From assembly GCF_964204645.1 (NCBI RefSeq), contig NC_134027.1:18898485-18962484 (forward strand): a stretch of DNA of 64,000 nt. Direction: 5' to 3'. The notes under the pieces are model-generated. The model had not been told where the DNA came from and ran no database searches. It saw nothing but the letters and a program-made list of their open reading frames with translations. The translations under genes and the position numbers were made by a program. The stretch comes from Tubulanus polymorphus (lineage: Eukaryota; Nemertea; Palaeonemertea; Tubulaniformes; Tubulanidae). Shown in pieces: positions 12,038 to 24,900 of the stretch (position 1 is the stretch's first letter; every line of letters begins with the position of its first letter).

Positions 12038-12729
12038 CAGTAGATCCTCGTTCTAACGACCTCGGAACTAACGAAACCATTGCTTGTTACGTACGAAAAA
12101 AATATCCCCGGCCAAATCCTTCTCATTTACAGTTAGATCTCATCGGAAACAACAACCCCTTTTCTAACGAACTTTCAGTTATAACAACCTTAGTTTTGGA
12201 GTCCTATTACATATTTTCATCGGTTCTAAAGATCGCCAAGATCGGTCACACTTGTTTATTTATTGTCAGTTTCAAACCGAGAGACAATGTTGCTTTATTT
12301 ATCTTAGATTAGTGATACAGATTAAAAATGCCTTGCTGGCTGCTACTATTTGTAGTACGGTAGTAAGTCGGTTACAGCCTGTTTACAGTGATATGCTCAT
12401 GTGCTTATGAAAACGATCATCAGAGCAATTGAAAAAGGGAAGTTTTATAATTATTCTGACGTTTTAACCGGCATATCGCTGTTACATTCATTTCCTTGAT
12501 CTCGTTCTCCATCGCACCCCTTACAGTTGTCAATTAGCGATTTATTAGCTGACAGTATTTATACTTAAATTATAGCAGGCCTACTCCAATGAAACCAGTT
12601 GGTTTGTGTTTCATCACACCAGGGATGTTTTCTTTTCATACATAAATGATGTGAAACGGATCTAACGAATATCGGATATTACCAACTTTTTATTATCCCC
12701 CAGCAGTTCGTTAGAATGAGGTTCCACTG
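12038..12729. mobile_element. Tigger/pogo-like MITE with TA target duplication
   Basis: The left end CAGTAGATCCTCGTTCTAAC and the right end (read inward) CAGTGGAACCTCATTCTAAC form terminal inverted repeats. They match the known head of Tigger/pogo transposons (CAGTNGAACCTCG..TAACGA). Both ends are flanked by TA (12036-12037 and 12730-12731), the expected duplication of the Tc1/mariner-pogo group. Further internal 'TCTAACGA' repeats occur near each end. At ~692 bases with no transposase frame, it is non-autonomous. Confidence 0.85.
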
Positions 12730-12942
12730 TATTTACTCTCGTAATGAATATCATGATTTTCATAGCCAGATTCATTCAGAACCAATCTCAGCTTGATTAA
12801 TCTCAGCTCTTAAAAATAAAGGTCCAATGGCCCTGTGGCTGACCATTAAATCATTTAGTGCATATATTGTCAAAAATGTTATACTAAATATAAATTAATT
12901 TGGATTGAAGATGTGAGGCTGACAATATATGCGCCTGGGGAA

Positions 12943-13919
12943 GGTCGTCATTAGTTCCAAGACGAGTTTGTCGATGACGTCATTGGTAAATAATAACATA
13001 ACCACGTGCGTGAGGAACAGATTTAAATACAAAGACTTTATTCAACCAATTCTTTCACCCAGTCCTGGCAGTGGCCGTCTCCACAGTGTATCTACGTTGC
13101 TCTACGATCCTGTGTAACCACATCAGACACTAAGGTTCTTGGTGAACCAATTCTGTGCGCCGAATTGTATGATCATAAACAAATTGCCGCAATCCTTTCC
13201 TTCGTTATCATCTTTTGATGATTCTTTGTTCAACATTATTCAAAAACGAATAACCATTAGTTTGTAAATAAACAAAATGAATTATTTACTTGCGTAGAAG
13301 TAGTAATGTTTATTTTCTTGCAAGACTTAATGATAAAATCAAATAACTCTTGCTAGTAGACTATTGATGTGTTTTTAGATACCCATTCAACAATAGCCGG
13401 AATCATAGAATAGTTCAAAGTTTTTCAATTCATCTTAAATTTAGTATGATATGTGAAACTGGGTCTACTGAAAATTCGAAACCCTGTCCTATTTCAGTAG
13501 TATGAACTAACTGATAGCTTATCATAAGAGATTTCAGAAAAAAACAACATAAAACACGAAACAAAACATTCTTTATTTTTCTTCTCGATTAAGCCTTCTC
13601 AGTAGAGTTCGATTCAGACCGACATGTCTTTTGCAATCCTTCACAGTAAAGAATGGATTAAAAAACGATGTTTTAGGTCAACTGCCAGTCCTTTCTAGTC
13701 CTGATCAGACTTTTTATCAGGTATTTACTATCAAGGCCTACTGAGCTAGGCCACCGTCTGATGCTCTCTCTCAAGTCAAGTTGAAATAGACATTTCCAAA
13801 GTTGAAATAGACATTTCCATCTGCTCTAACAGATAAGAGCGCGTACCAGGACGCACGTGGTTATGTTATTATTTATATATGACGTCATCGACAAATTCGT
13901 CTTGGAACTAATGACGACC
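12943..13919. mobile_element. Inverted-repeat element with 69 bp arms carrying CRE and E-box words
   Basis: The arms 12943-13011 and 13851-13919 are near-identical reverse complements (GGTCGTCATTAGTTCCAAGA...ACCACGTGCGT). Each arm contains the palindromes TGACGTCA and CACGTG. The ~840 bases between them have no recognisable coding sequence. Most likely these are arms of a non-autonomous DNA transposon; the exact ends are not established. Confidence 0.6.
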
Positions 13920-13934
13920 CTGCGGATGTGATAG

Positions 13935-14075
13935 AGTTCTGTGTATATTGCCAAGTCACTGTGCTATATATAGACTCGCTCAGGTGATTACTAACACACA
14001 CAGCCATACTGTAACCTATATTCGCACACATGCGGCTGACTGCTGACGCGCGTATATACAAATGTACTAGCGACG
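13935..14075. repeat. Dispersed repeat, second copy at about 53.04-53.17 kb
   Basis: The stretch with AAGTCACTGTGCTATATATAGACTCGCTCAGGTGATTA, ACACACAGCCAT and CGTATATACAAAT is shared with 53035-53175 in the same orientation. Neither copy has a coding frame. Confidence 0.6.
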
Positions 14076-14362
14076 CAGTATTAGATTGGCCGTAATTTCA
14101 CAAGTCAGAATACCTCCATCCACAAAATGTCAAAAATATAACAAACATACGGACTTTTTTTTCTAGAAATAAAAAAAATACCGGCTATGATTTTTTTCTT
14201 AAATGGCTTGGAAGACCCACTACGAACCCTGTCATTGGTATCGTCATACTTGCTAGTTCAGAATTGCAACTGAATTGAATAGCGTACTCGCTTATATTCG
14301 TATCAACGAACAAATTATAAGCAAACGTACGATACCTTATCGAATAAAATGTTCGCCATTTT

Positions 14363-14720
14363 ACGGAAGCCCCTAGGTGACATACGAGATAACTTTTTCA
14401 CAATTTCGACTTATTAAGTCGAATTTCGACATAATAAGTCGAATTTCGTGTTAATTAAGTCGAATTTCGAGTTAATTAAGTCGAATTTCGAGTTTTATTT
14501 TCATGTCGAAATTCGACTTAATTAACACGAAATTCGACTTATTAAGTCGAATTTCGAGATAATAAGTCGAATTTCGTGTTAATCAAGTCGAATTTCGAGT
14601 TTTATTTTCATGTCGAATTTCGACTTATTAAGTCGAAATTCGACTTATTATGTCGAAATTCGACTTAATAAGTCGAAATTATGAAAAAAATTATCTCTTA
14701 TGTCACCTAGGGGCTTCCGT
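14363..14720. mobile_element. hAT-like MITE filled with TTCGACTTAATTAAGTCGAA palindromes
   Basis: The terminal inverted repeat starts ACGGAAGCCCCTAGGTGACA and extends about 35 bases. The flanks GCCATTTT (14355-14362) and ACCATTTT (14721-14728) look like an 8 bp target duplication. The interior is almost entirely reiterations of the self-complementary unit TTCGACTTA(AT)TAAGTCGAA. The surrounding dispersed repeat also exists without the insertion near 27.31 kb (TCGCCATTTTGTGG) and 40.95 kb, giving an empty site for comparison. Confidence 0.85.
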
Positions 14721-14728
14721 ACCATTTT

Positions 14729-14850
14729 GTCTTGGGTTTCACATTAGGCTTTCCCAATGGGCTTTCCCAATTACATCAGAGGCGCCGAAATTCCCGGAAT
14801 TTCCCGTATATCCCACAAACAGCCAATCACATTCATTGTAGCTCAGGTTA
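14729..14850. repeat. Dispersed repeat family (copies near 27.3 and 40.95 kb)
   Basis: Shares 'ATTCCCGGAATTTCCCGTATATCCC.CAAACAGCCAATCACATTC' with 27305-27480 and 40930-41095. A CCAAT-type word (GCCAATCACA) is in every copy. At 40.95 kb the repeat lies directly upstream of a retroelement-like reading frame, so it may be the 5' end of that element. Confidence 0.65.
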
Positions 14851-16355
14851 CAAGGTCAACTCAAATAAATAGAAGCGAGGAAATTAAGGGGGTTTATTAA
14901 GTGAGGGCCTGTAGGTCGAAAGGTACATTGAGATCAGTCGAACTAAAAACGGCGACACTTCCAGGAAGGATTGAACTTTTATATATTTCAATTGCAAGCA
15001 TGAAAATTGTCATATATAAAAACGTGCCATTACTTAGTGCAAAAAAGCTGGGTTTTTGCGTGTTTTTCAAGAATAAGTCCCCTAAAAAAAAAACTCGATC
15101 CCTATGAAATTTTTGTGGGCTCGAGAACTCATTAAGCCAAACCATGAAACCAAAAATCAACACAATCGGTTCAACAGCCAATGTTTGTGCCTTGTTGACA
15201 CACCGGTACTCTATTCATTTTCAATGAAAACTGCTTCATCAGACCATTTGCATAGGCAAACCTACGGTTCGCCAAAAATTTGGGGGAGGACCCTTAGACC
15301 CTTTTGAAATACAGCTGCCCGGCAATTAGTCAGTAACCTGACTGTGGTTTAGTTTCACGATCGGATATTTTCACAAACCACAAGCCCATCCGATTATAAA
15401 AAGCTTACCACCAACGATTAGGTAACTAACTACCCGGCAATCACATACTTTTATCAGATCATCAATAAAATCGATAGCCGCCCCACTGAAATTTTTCTTC
15501 CGACGGCCCTGTACTTGGCAGGATAGGATTCAATGGACAAGGGACACTGCTTGAGTCATGGGTTCAACAAAATAGGGTTATTCAGTAGACTACCCAAGTC
15601 GGCTCTGATGAACTTGGATAACAGTTCATCTTTGATGTTTTCTGAAATATCTTATGTGACACTGTAATGAAATTAACAGCATCCAACTCGCATATCAATC
15701 AAGTTGGACACATTTTTACCAAAAGATCCAATTTCAACGAAATCTACTGTACAATTATTCAGCATACATTAGGATGGAACGGGGTGAGATGAGTTACAGT
15801 ATTTCGGATGGCAGGACCGTAATTAGGGGGTTTGAATAAACATCCCCCGCTTATTGATGAGGCTCCACCCCGATTCAGCCTGGAAAAAATTGGAGCATCA
15901 AATTTTTGAAAAGATCCACTCAGTGAAATTCTTTTGTTAGTTCTCCAAAATGTGCTTCCTTTACTTACTTGAATCGAGTCCAAACTGCAGGAAAATGAAG
16001 CAATTTTTTTGGGACTAGTCATTTCATGACCTGAAAGCATCTCGTCCATTTTTTCCCCTATGATCATAAGCCGTGAAATTGCTCCTGGTTGCTTGTCTTT
16101 TTCCAAAATTTTCTTGAGAATTGTCTGGACCCGCAACTAACACTATGTGCTTTTAGTGAGTGTGCCTTATAAAAAGTTCCACTTTCATGAAAACCGAAAG
16201 CCCCCAAACACATGGCTGGCTGGCTTTGGGCCTGGACAGAACTGTGATACTGACAGTACCGGTATCTCAAATTGGAAAATTTCATACCATTGCAAACTTT
16301 TTCCACTTCAAAAGTAAAATATGAATTGACGTTCCTCATAGTCAGTTGATTCATT
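14851..16355. other. Intergenic spacer downstream of GNL3, no gene recognised
   Basis: Contains several opposite-strand overlapping frames (about 14897-15181, 15759-16136, 16064-16354). None has a familiar motif, and none shows splice structure linking it to neighbours. The right edge would include the GNL3 3' UTR if transcription runs past the first polyadenylation signal. Confidence 0.45.
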
Positions 16356-16374
16356 TTTATTTTAAACTTTTATT
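16356..16374 (-). terminator. GNL3 polyadenylation signals, one overlapping the stop codon
   Basis: On the - strand the sequence TATAAATAAAAG contains the stop TAA (16372-16370) and an AATAAA hexamer (16374-16369) that overlaps it. A second AATAAA lies at 16361-16356. The 3' UTR may therefore be only a few tens of bases. Confidence 0.55.
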
Positions 16375-18846
16375 TATAATCAGATTTGAAATCATAGTCT
16401 TCTCCTAACTCCATGGCACCCATTAATGCATCAGACAATTTATTTCCCAGTGCATCTGAAAAATAGAATTAAAATCGTCAGCACCAGCACACAACCTAAT
16501 TTCGTTAACCAACAATTTAACTGGTTTCCGTAGTGACCTACCAGCCTTTTTACGTTTTTTCTTCATTCTTTTGAGTTCTTCTTTTTTAGCTCGATTCAAC
16601 TGTCCGCTGGCTTTCATCTCATCGATTACAGTTATCGATTGCTTAGCCGTCAATTTTTTGTTGCTTCGGTTACTAGCTATAGATTGAGCCTTTGCAGCAG
16701 GTTTCATGGCAACAGTCACACCTTCCAGCTTTCAATGATAAAAATAACATGTGAATGGAAATAAAAGGATGATTGTAATGAGGTACTGGCAACAATGCTG
16801 AGGCAAACGAGGATTCGCCTAGAAAATATTTTGCTCAAATCAAGCAGTGCTTGTTTCGAAAAAAGTAGTTTTTCCTGTGTGACATTTTCTTTATTGATTT
16901 TGATGAACACAGCAATAGCAAAAACATTTTTCTCGAGGAAAAAAAAAAACGTTTTTCCCGTGTGCATTTGTTTTTTTTTCAGTTCAGTTTGGAAAACTTA
17001 AACAAAGATTTCAATCATTTTACCTCCTTCGTTTCATCAGTGTCATCACCCATATCCTCATATTCACTCTCCTCTTCATCTTCTATCATTTCCTCATCAT
17101 CATCATTTGGTTCATCAATAATACCATGTGTTATTCCCTCAGTTTCCAGAACAATGTCATTGGCACTTAATGTTTTCAAACCTGTACAAAAATATATGGA
17201 AACTTTAAAATTACCTCTAAAAACTAAATTGCAAAACAAAAACACATTAGACAGTTCAAATAGACACATGTTAAGAATTCCTCTCGGCCAGTGAGTCAGA
17301 GTAATGTAGAGAATGCAAAATTGCAATAGGGTACATATACCTGACACTAAGTTTCATGTCAAAAAATTGGTTTCAATATGACTATGCTGGCTATCTTGGA
17401 TATCATATGCATCAAAAAAACAAGGGTGTATCCTCTCCTGCCTTTGATACACATATCAAGTCAAACAAAAATCAGTAAAAAACCTATAGATTGTAGAGCA
17501 AGAACGCAGTCTATAATACCTATTTCACCTATATGACCTATACATGTCAAATATAATAGGGCTCATCTTCCTCACATCTAAAAACCACAATTCAAGTATG
17601 AAACTAGGGGTCCAGGGACACCATGCCCACTTGGGAAGTGGTTTCAAATGCTCAACAATCTAACAATTTCAAAACATAACGCCCCCCTAGTGACCATATA
17701 CAACCAGAAAGAAACTTTCCATGATGGGTTTCTGTGTAATTGTTTCTGTTTCATTCACCGAACTCGCTGTCAAAAAGGCGATTCTAGATATAAATAGTAA
17801 TGGGTTTTCCCCGCGGGATACTCGCTTTGGGAAAGGCACCTGAATCGATGCTACAAGTTCGAATCCCAATATTTAGACGTAATTTATTATTCTTTGAAAT
17901 AAATTCTTAGAATTTCTATTTATGATAGGATGTGCAGGTTTTGATTTGGTAATGATGTTAATAAAAGTTAACCTCTTAAGGTATTGCTTTCTATCTATTA
18001 TTTGTGACGGATTAGTTTCGATGCTCCTCACAACCCGCCCCACCACGTGTCACTTATTCACGGACACGCGGATTGTATCATTTGTAATAGGCCTACCACA
18101 TGAAAGAGTCCATGGCCTACCGTAGAATAGTAGGGCCTACCGATCACGCTATGTGCGATGAAAGTAGTGTTTGAATAAAACAAATTTTTAATGAAATAAA
18201 CATTATTTATCATAATTAATGAATAGATCAGGTGCCGCCTAAATAATTGTTTGTTTCTTGAAATTTGTACAAAACTTGGCGACTTCGTCATGTCTTGTGA
18301 CCCTGAAAATACTAGAAGAATCATCGGTAAGCTTATAAAACGGCGAGGTCAACATAGTAACAACAACTTCGGGGATTGAAAAAAAAAACTCGAAAGAATT
18401 ATTTCTTATACTGATGAGTTATACTGATGGGGAGTAGCGACCGTTATTGACACCGGTTATTTATCCATTCACTATCAAATGTGACGAGCTCATTAAATGA
18501 TTGCGCATAGATTCGGCCTCTCAGCATTTAGCACAGCAGTTCCGAGAAGTGTTAAGACCGATCTAAAACCGGTGCTAGTACGATCAATATCTACAGGTAT
18601 ATACGTGTTCAGTATTACACAGCGAGTACCAGTATGTCGATCGAGCGTCGTCTTAGCAACGCGCTATACAGCGGCTTGAACTAGCGAGTAACGTTAATTA
18701 TCTTTTAACCAAATTAGAGCACTTATAACCATCGGAATCAAATATAAACCAAGCTGCACCATCTACATCAAGTAGAGAATACCTGTGTGAAATTACAGAA
18801 TTGTCGGTCCACACAAACAGCTTAAATCGTGTCATAAAGAAACATC

Positions 18847-18910
<64 letters not shown>

Positions 18911-21900
18911 TGACGACGATGCCATAGATGGGTTCGTCTGACGACGAAACCCATCAAAAACCAATGACCTTGAAACCCACCACAATCATAGAACATGCCA
19001 GCAGCTATGATTTTGTAATTGATTGTGATAACAAAATATGCCTCGTTACCAATTTGATATGGAAATACTAAGTTATTCTACTATCAATGCCCCCTGGTGA
19101 CCATATGCAAAACTTAATGACCTTAAAAACTCACCACAATCGTAGTATATCATGAAATACAACTTTGCAATTGATCATGGTAACAAAATATGCCTAGGTA
19201 CCAATCTAATAAGGAAATACTAAGCTATTCTACTATTCAACGCCCCCTGGTGACTATATGGAATAACTAATTTCCTTAAAAACTCACCGCAATCATAGAC
19301 GATGTCATGAACTACAACTTTGCAATTGATCATGGTAACAAAATATGCCTAGGTACCAATCTAATAAGGAAATACTAAGTTATTCTACCATTCAACGCCC
19401 CCTGGTGACCATATAGAATAACTTATGTCCTTAAAACTCACCAAAATCAAGGAAGATGTCATGAGCTACAACTTTGCAATTGATTGTGGTAACAAAATAT
19501 GCATAGGTACAAATAAAATATAGAAATACTAAGTTATTGTATTATTCAACGCCCCCTGGTGGCCACATACAAAAACAAATGACCTTGAAACTCACCAAAA
19601 TCATAGAACACGTTATGGGCTACAACTTTCCAATTGAATATAGTAACACAATATGCTTAGGTATCAATTTAATGTGGAAAAACTTTTTCCCACTTACGAA
19701 TGAGTACTGATGACACCAAGATGGGCGCCAATTGCGTCATAATTGGCTGATCAAAAATACATCCCTTTCCAAAGAATACCCATCACAAATTGCAATGAGA
19801 AATGGCAAACCAGTAGGAAGCTACAGGACCTAGAATTCTGGCTAAAATTGACATTTTTGGGCACTAAAAAGGTCATAGGACGGCCATCTTGAGTCAGATC
19901 GACCCAATTTTTCTTAGGCTGATGGGCCCTTGGTAGATTCATATATAAATGAAAGATCAAGGTTATTAATCAAAGCGTCTTCAAAACTTCCCTCGTAAAC
20001 TTCGAAAATGTGTAAAAAGTGCTGATTTTGGCGAACAACAATGGCTGCCAGTCGGCCATCTTGAATCTGACAGGGCCAGTTTTTGGGCTGAAGATGTGTC
20101 TAGGTTAGATACATGTATAAACCAAATATCAAGACATTACCTTGAAGCGTCTTCAAAACTTCCCAAAATAACTGGATCCTGTCTACGGATGGACGGACGG
20201 ACAAAAAGTGAACGGAATAGCCCGCTGGGACTAAAGTCCCAAGTGGACTAAAAAATCAATCTGAAATTTTACACCTTACTAATACAGCAGTAACAATCTC
20301 CAAATTGGCTTTTCAAGACACCGACATAACTGTGGCAGTCATCTTGGATGACCTACACACAACAAAAACAGTAGAGTTCATACTCCTTATGCCTTTAATC
20401 CACTTACCAAAAATCTGTATAAACCTGTAGACTATGAAACAGGAACAAGCTCCAAAATGGCTATTTCACATACCAATATGTGGCCATCTTGGATGACCTA
20501 AGTTCTACTCGGATGATCTAAGTTCCAGCCATCTACTGTTTGATGCCAATAGTATATCTACTTGAAATACCATGCCAATAGTGAACTATAATGGCAGTCA
20601 ATTGGCTAGATTGATCTAGATTCTGATCAATTATCAGGCTGCAAATGTTTCTAGGGTAGATATGTATATGTGCAAACCAAATGTCAAGAGAATCCATCCG
20701 TATTAAAACATCCTTAAATAACTGGATTCCTTGAACAGATGAACCAATGGACAAAAAGTGAACGGAATAGCCCACTGGGGCTATACCCCAAGTGGGTTGT
20801 AATACTCTACAATGCATGACATTGATGAGAAACAAGGCTATTTTCAAGTGACAGACCTCCTAATGTCATATCCTCTTGTTTTTCAATAACACTTAAATCA
20901 AACTGTTCCGCCATCGATTGAACTATTTCAGCACTGACGTGTGTTGGTAATGTGTGCTGCTCAGGTGGATGAGTATAAAATGTGATCTTTCCTCTAAAAA
21001 AAATACAAAAAATCAAAGTTAATCACAACTGGCAGTTACATAAACGCGGGAATAGTCTATACTATGATGATGAAGTTATGTATTTGTAAAACTAGATAGT
21101 AAGCAAGCCCATATTTAACCAAGTTTGGGGCTGAAACTTTTCCCTACATTGCTTGTGAAAATTATGAAAAAATTTCATTGCAGTGTGGTTTCTAATGGAC
21201 ATATCGATCACTATATTGCATCTACTCCACAGTGCAGCATTAAACAAGACATACGTAGGGTTGAACTGCATCTATCCCAAGGTGCGGTGTATTGTTAAAA
21301 CCTAAAATTACACAACACCTGACTGGTGCTGCCATCTTCCAAATGAATACAAACTACCCGACAGGGACATATGCAATATAGTCAGGTCGATAATACACTG
21401 CATAGCCAGGTGCATGTATTAAGCCAAGCCGATCCCTACATGAATCAACCGGCTAAATTGCTTAAAATGACCTTATCTAAGACTGAAAACTCCAGGGATA
21501 AGTCACCATAAGCGGTAACTTCCATCAACCACTTTATCGAAACTCAATTTAAACATAAGATTCTTGCCAATTCCTCTCTCCAATGAGAATCAATAACCTG
21601 AGACTGAATTTGAACTTACGTGATCCAATCTTGTAATACTCGTTTAGCAGCTTTAACAGTGTCTGGAACGCCACCTTTACGCAGTAAACCGAACCGAATT
21701 GACATTAACTGTAAGAACTGAGTGACGTCGGTATAATCCTGTATTCTATAATGTAACATTATCTGTAAATATAAACAGTAATTGAATAACCACTAGTTGT
21801 ACGCCATTGGTCTTGCAAATCTGATGGTGGCTGAGTGTCTTTGACAATAGAGAAAGCTCAAGCCTACATACTTAAAATTATGCCCTCAATTGGTTGAATG

Positions 21901-24900
21901 ATTAAAACAAGAGCACCAAGGGGCACTATGGCCAGCCGTCACATTCACTATTCATAAATGATGCAATATGTGGGTTTCATTTTTAAATATACACTCTCCG
22001 CTCAATATAATTTGCACCATAAAATTGGGTTTTACAAGTAGCAAGGACGGCAGAAAGGAACACTTCAGATCAATCTTCTCCCTTCGTCTATTGATTTGAA
22101 TGTGGAATAAAATCGAATTGGATATGATGTAATTTTGTTCCAAAAATAAAATCTAATTGGATTTATCTTTGTTACAGAAGTTTGAATTTCCGATTGGAGC
22201 AGATGGCTAATTAGCATATCAAGGTCATCCATCCAATTGGCAAAAAGCCGTTTTTCTTAAATGTTTCTTTTTTTAACAAATCATAAAGGATGAATTTTGC
22301 GTAGTGCGAAGATTACTGCCAAAAACCAAATCAACTTAAGATTTCACTAAGATTTCATCCAAACTTGAAATTTTTGTCAGGAAAGAATGCTATAAATTTC
22401 TATAAAAGATAACGGATCATATCCAAGGCAACTGGGCACATTATGACTGTCCCTGTATTTATTGATTAATAATGATAATAATAACTAAAACTACGCCTTG
22501 CGCCTACAATACCCCCCCCCCACAATTCTCTCCCCCACTTTGTAAGAATCAAAGTCGAACACAGACAAACCGGTCTTAACTGTCACATCAAGTTTCATGG
22601 ATAATGATCAGATATTCCAGGCTGTATTGTGCTAAACAAGAAATCCAAGTTGGCTACCCCCCGGTGGCCATACTTGATGGCTGACCTCAATTTTCGATAG
22701 GGCTGAACATCTTACCCGACTCAGTCACTGAATTTTATAAAAATCCATCAAGAATTTTAGGCTGTATTGTGCAAACTAGAAATTTAAGATGGCTGGCCTG
22801 GCAGCCATATTTGATGGCCAATAACCTTCATTTTCAATAGGGGAGGAAATCTCGAGTGCCCCAGTCCCCACCAGGGAGACATAATGAAATATGTTTCATT
22901 TACAAGTGATCTGAAGTTGTCACTTTTTCGTGTATGGAGCACCCCCTGTTGGCCACATGGAATATCATGTGACCTTGAAACTTTGCACAGGGGCTTAGCA
23001 TTCCACTAACTACTTTAGAAGTTTATCTTTTTCATGTATTAAGTGTCCAAGAAAACAAATATCTTGGAATCCAATTACAAAATAAAACGCACATGCACAA
23101 CTACATATCCCGACAAACATATGTGTTACCGTAACGACGGATCACCTGACTCCAGTATACCCCCACTTCACTTCGTTGCGGGGGGAATTATAATTCCAAT
23201 ATAATCAAGGATGTTTGCATCCCATAAGTAGCTTAATTTTGGCAGGACCATTCCCTATTCCCCATTGAATTACTTTGTACTTATTTTGAAAACAAAGTAA
23301 GTAGCTATGTGTCATGGGCAAAACATAATCCAAATAATCACATGTAGGCTTTTTCGGTTGATTCCAAGAGGCATATTTTTCGTACCTTTTCTTTTGAGCA
23401 TCTCTTTAGTATTGCATCCACAGGAGTGGCTGGATCTTCTAAAGTTTCAATCTGTAATCAAAATGGTTTTTATATAAAGTTTTGGTCTATAACTACTAGG
23501 GGTCCAGGGACAACATGGCCACTTGGGAAGTGGTTTTAAATGCTCAACAATCTAACAATTTCAATATTCAACACCCCGACCATATAGAAAAACCAATGAC
23601 CTTCAAACCCACCACAATCATAGAACATGTCAGCAGCTATGATTTTGTTATTGATTATGTAAAATATGCCTCGTTACCAATTCAATATGGAAATACCCCC
23701 TGGTGACCATATGCAAAACCCAATGACCTTGAAACTCTCCACAATCATAGAACATGTCATGAACTACAACTTTGCAATTGATCATGGTAACAAAATATGC
23801 CTAGGCACCAAGCCAATAAGGAAATACTAAGTTATTCTACTTTTCAACGCCCCCTGGTGACCATATAGAATAACAAATGTGCTTGAAACTCACAACTAGG
23901 GGTCCAGGGACACCATGCCCACTTGGGAAGTGGTTTCAAATGCTCAACAATCTAACAATTTCAACATTCAACGCCCCCTGGTGACCATTTACAAAAACCA
24001 ATGACCTTGAAACTCACCACAATTATAGAACATGTCAGCAGCTACGATTTTGTAATCGATTGTGATAACAAAATATGCCTCGTTACCAATTTAATATGGA
24101 AATACTAAGTCATTCTACTATTCAACGCCTCCTGGTGACCATATTCAAAACCCAATGACCTCGAAACTCACCACAATCATAGAACATGTCATGAACTACA
24201 ACTTTGCAATCGATCATGGTAAAAAAATATGCCAAGGTACCAATATAATAAGGAAATACTAAGTTATTCTACTATTCAACACCCTCTGGTGACCATATAG
24301 AAAAACTTATGTCCTTAAAACTCGCAACAATCATAGATGATGTCATGAGCTACAACTTTCCAATGGATTGTGGTTACAAAATATGCATAGGTACGAATAT
24401 AATAAAGAAATGCTAAGATATTGTATTATTCAATGCCCCCTGGTGGCCATATACTAAATCCAATTACCTTGAAACTCACCACAATCATAGAACATGTTAT
24501 GAGCTACAACATTCTAATTGATTGTGGTAGCAAAATACGCTTAGGTATCAATATAATGTGGAAAAACTTTTTCCCACTTACGAATGAGTACTGGTGACAC
24601 CAAGATGGCCGCCAATTGCATTTTAATTGGCTGATGAAAAATACCTGTCTCAGGTATAAAACATCCCTTTCCAAAGAATACCTATCACAAATTGTAATGA
24701 GAAATGGCAAACCAATAGGAAGCTACAGGACTCAGAATTCGGGCCAAAATTAACATTTTTGGGCACTAAAAATGTCATAGGACGGCCATCTTGAGTCCGA
24801 CGGACCCAATTTTTGTTATGTTGATGGGCCCTGGGGGGATTGACATATATCCAAAAGATCAAGGTACTTGATCGAAGCGTCTTCAAAATTTCCCTCAAAA

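Noticed and set aside
15759-16354. Two overlapping - strand frames just downstream of the GNL3 stop
   Set aside because: No recognisable domain, no conserved features; they lie beyond the polyadenylation signals.
18370-18440. Hammerhead-like words: CGAAA followed by CTGATGAG
   Set aside because: The order and spacing do not allow stems I-III; the bases next to both boxes do not pair. No other CTGATGA in the window has a suitable GAAA partner.
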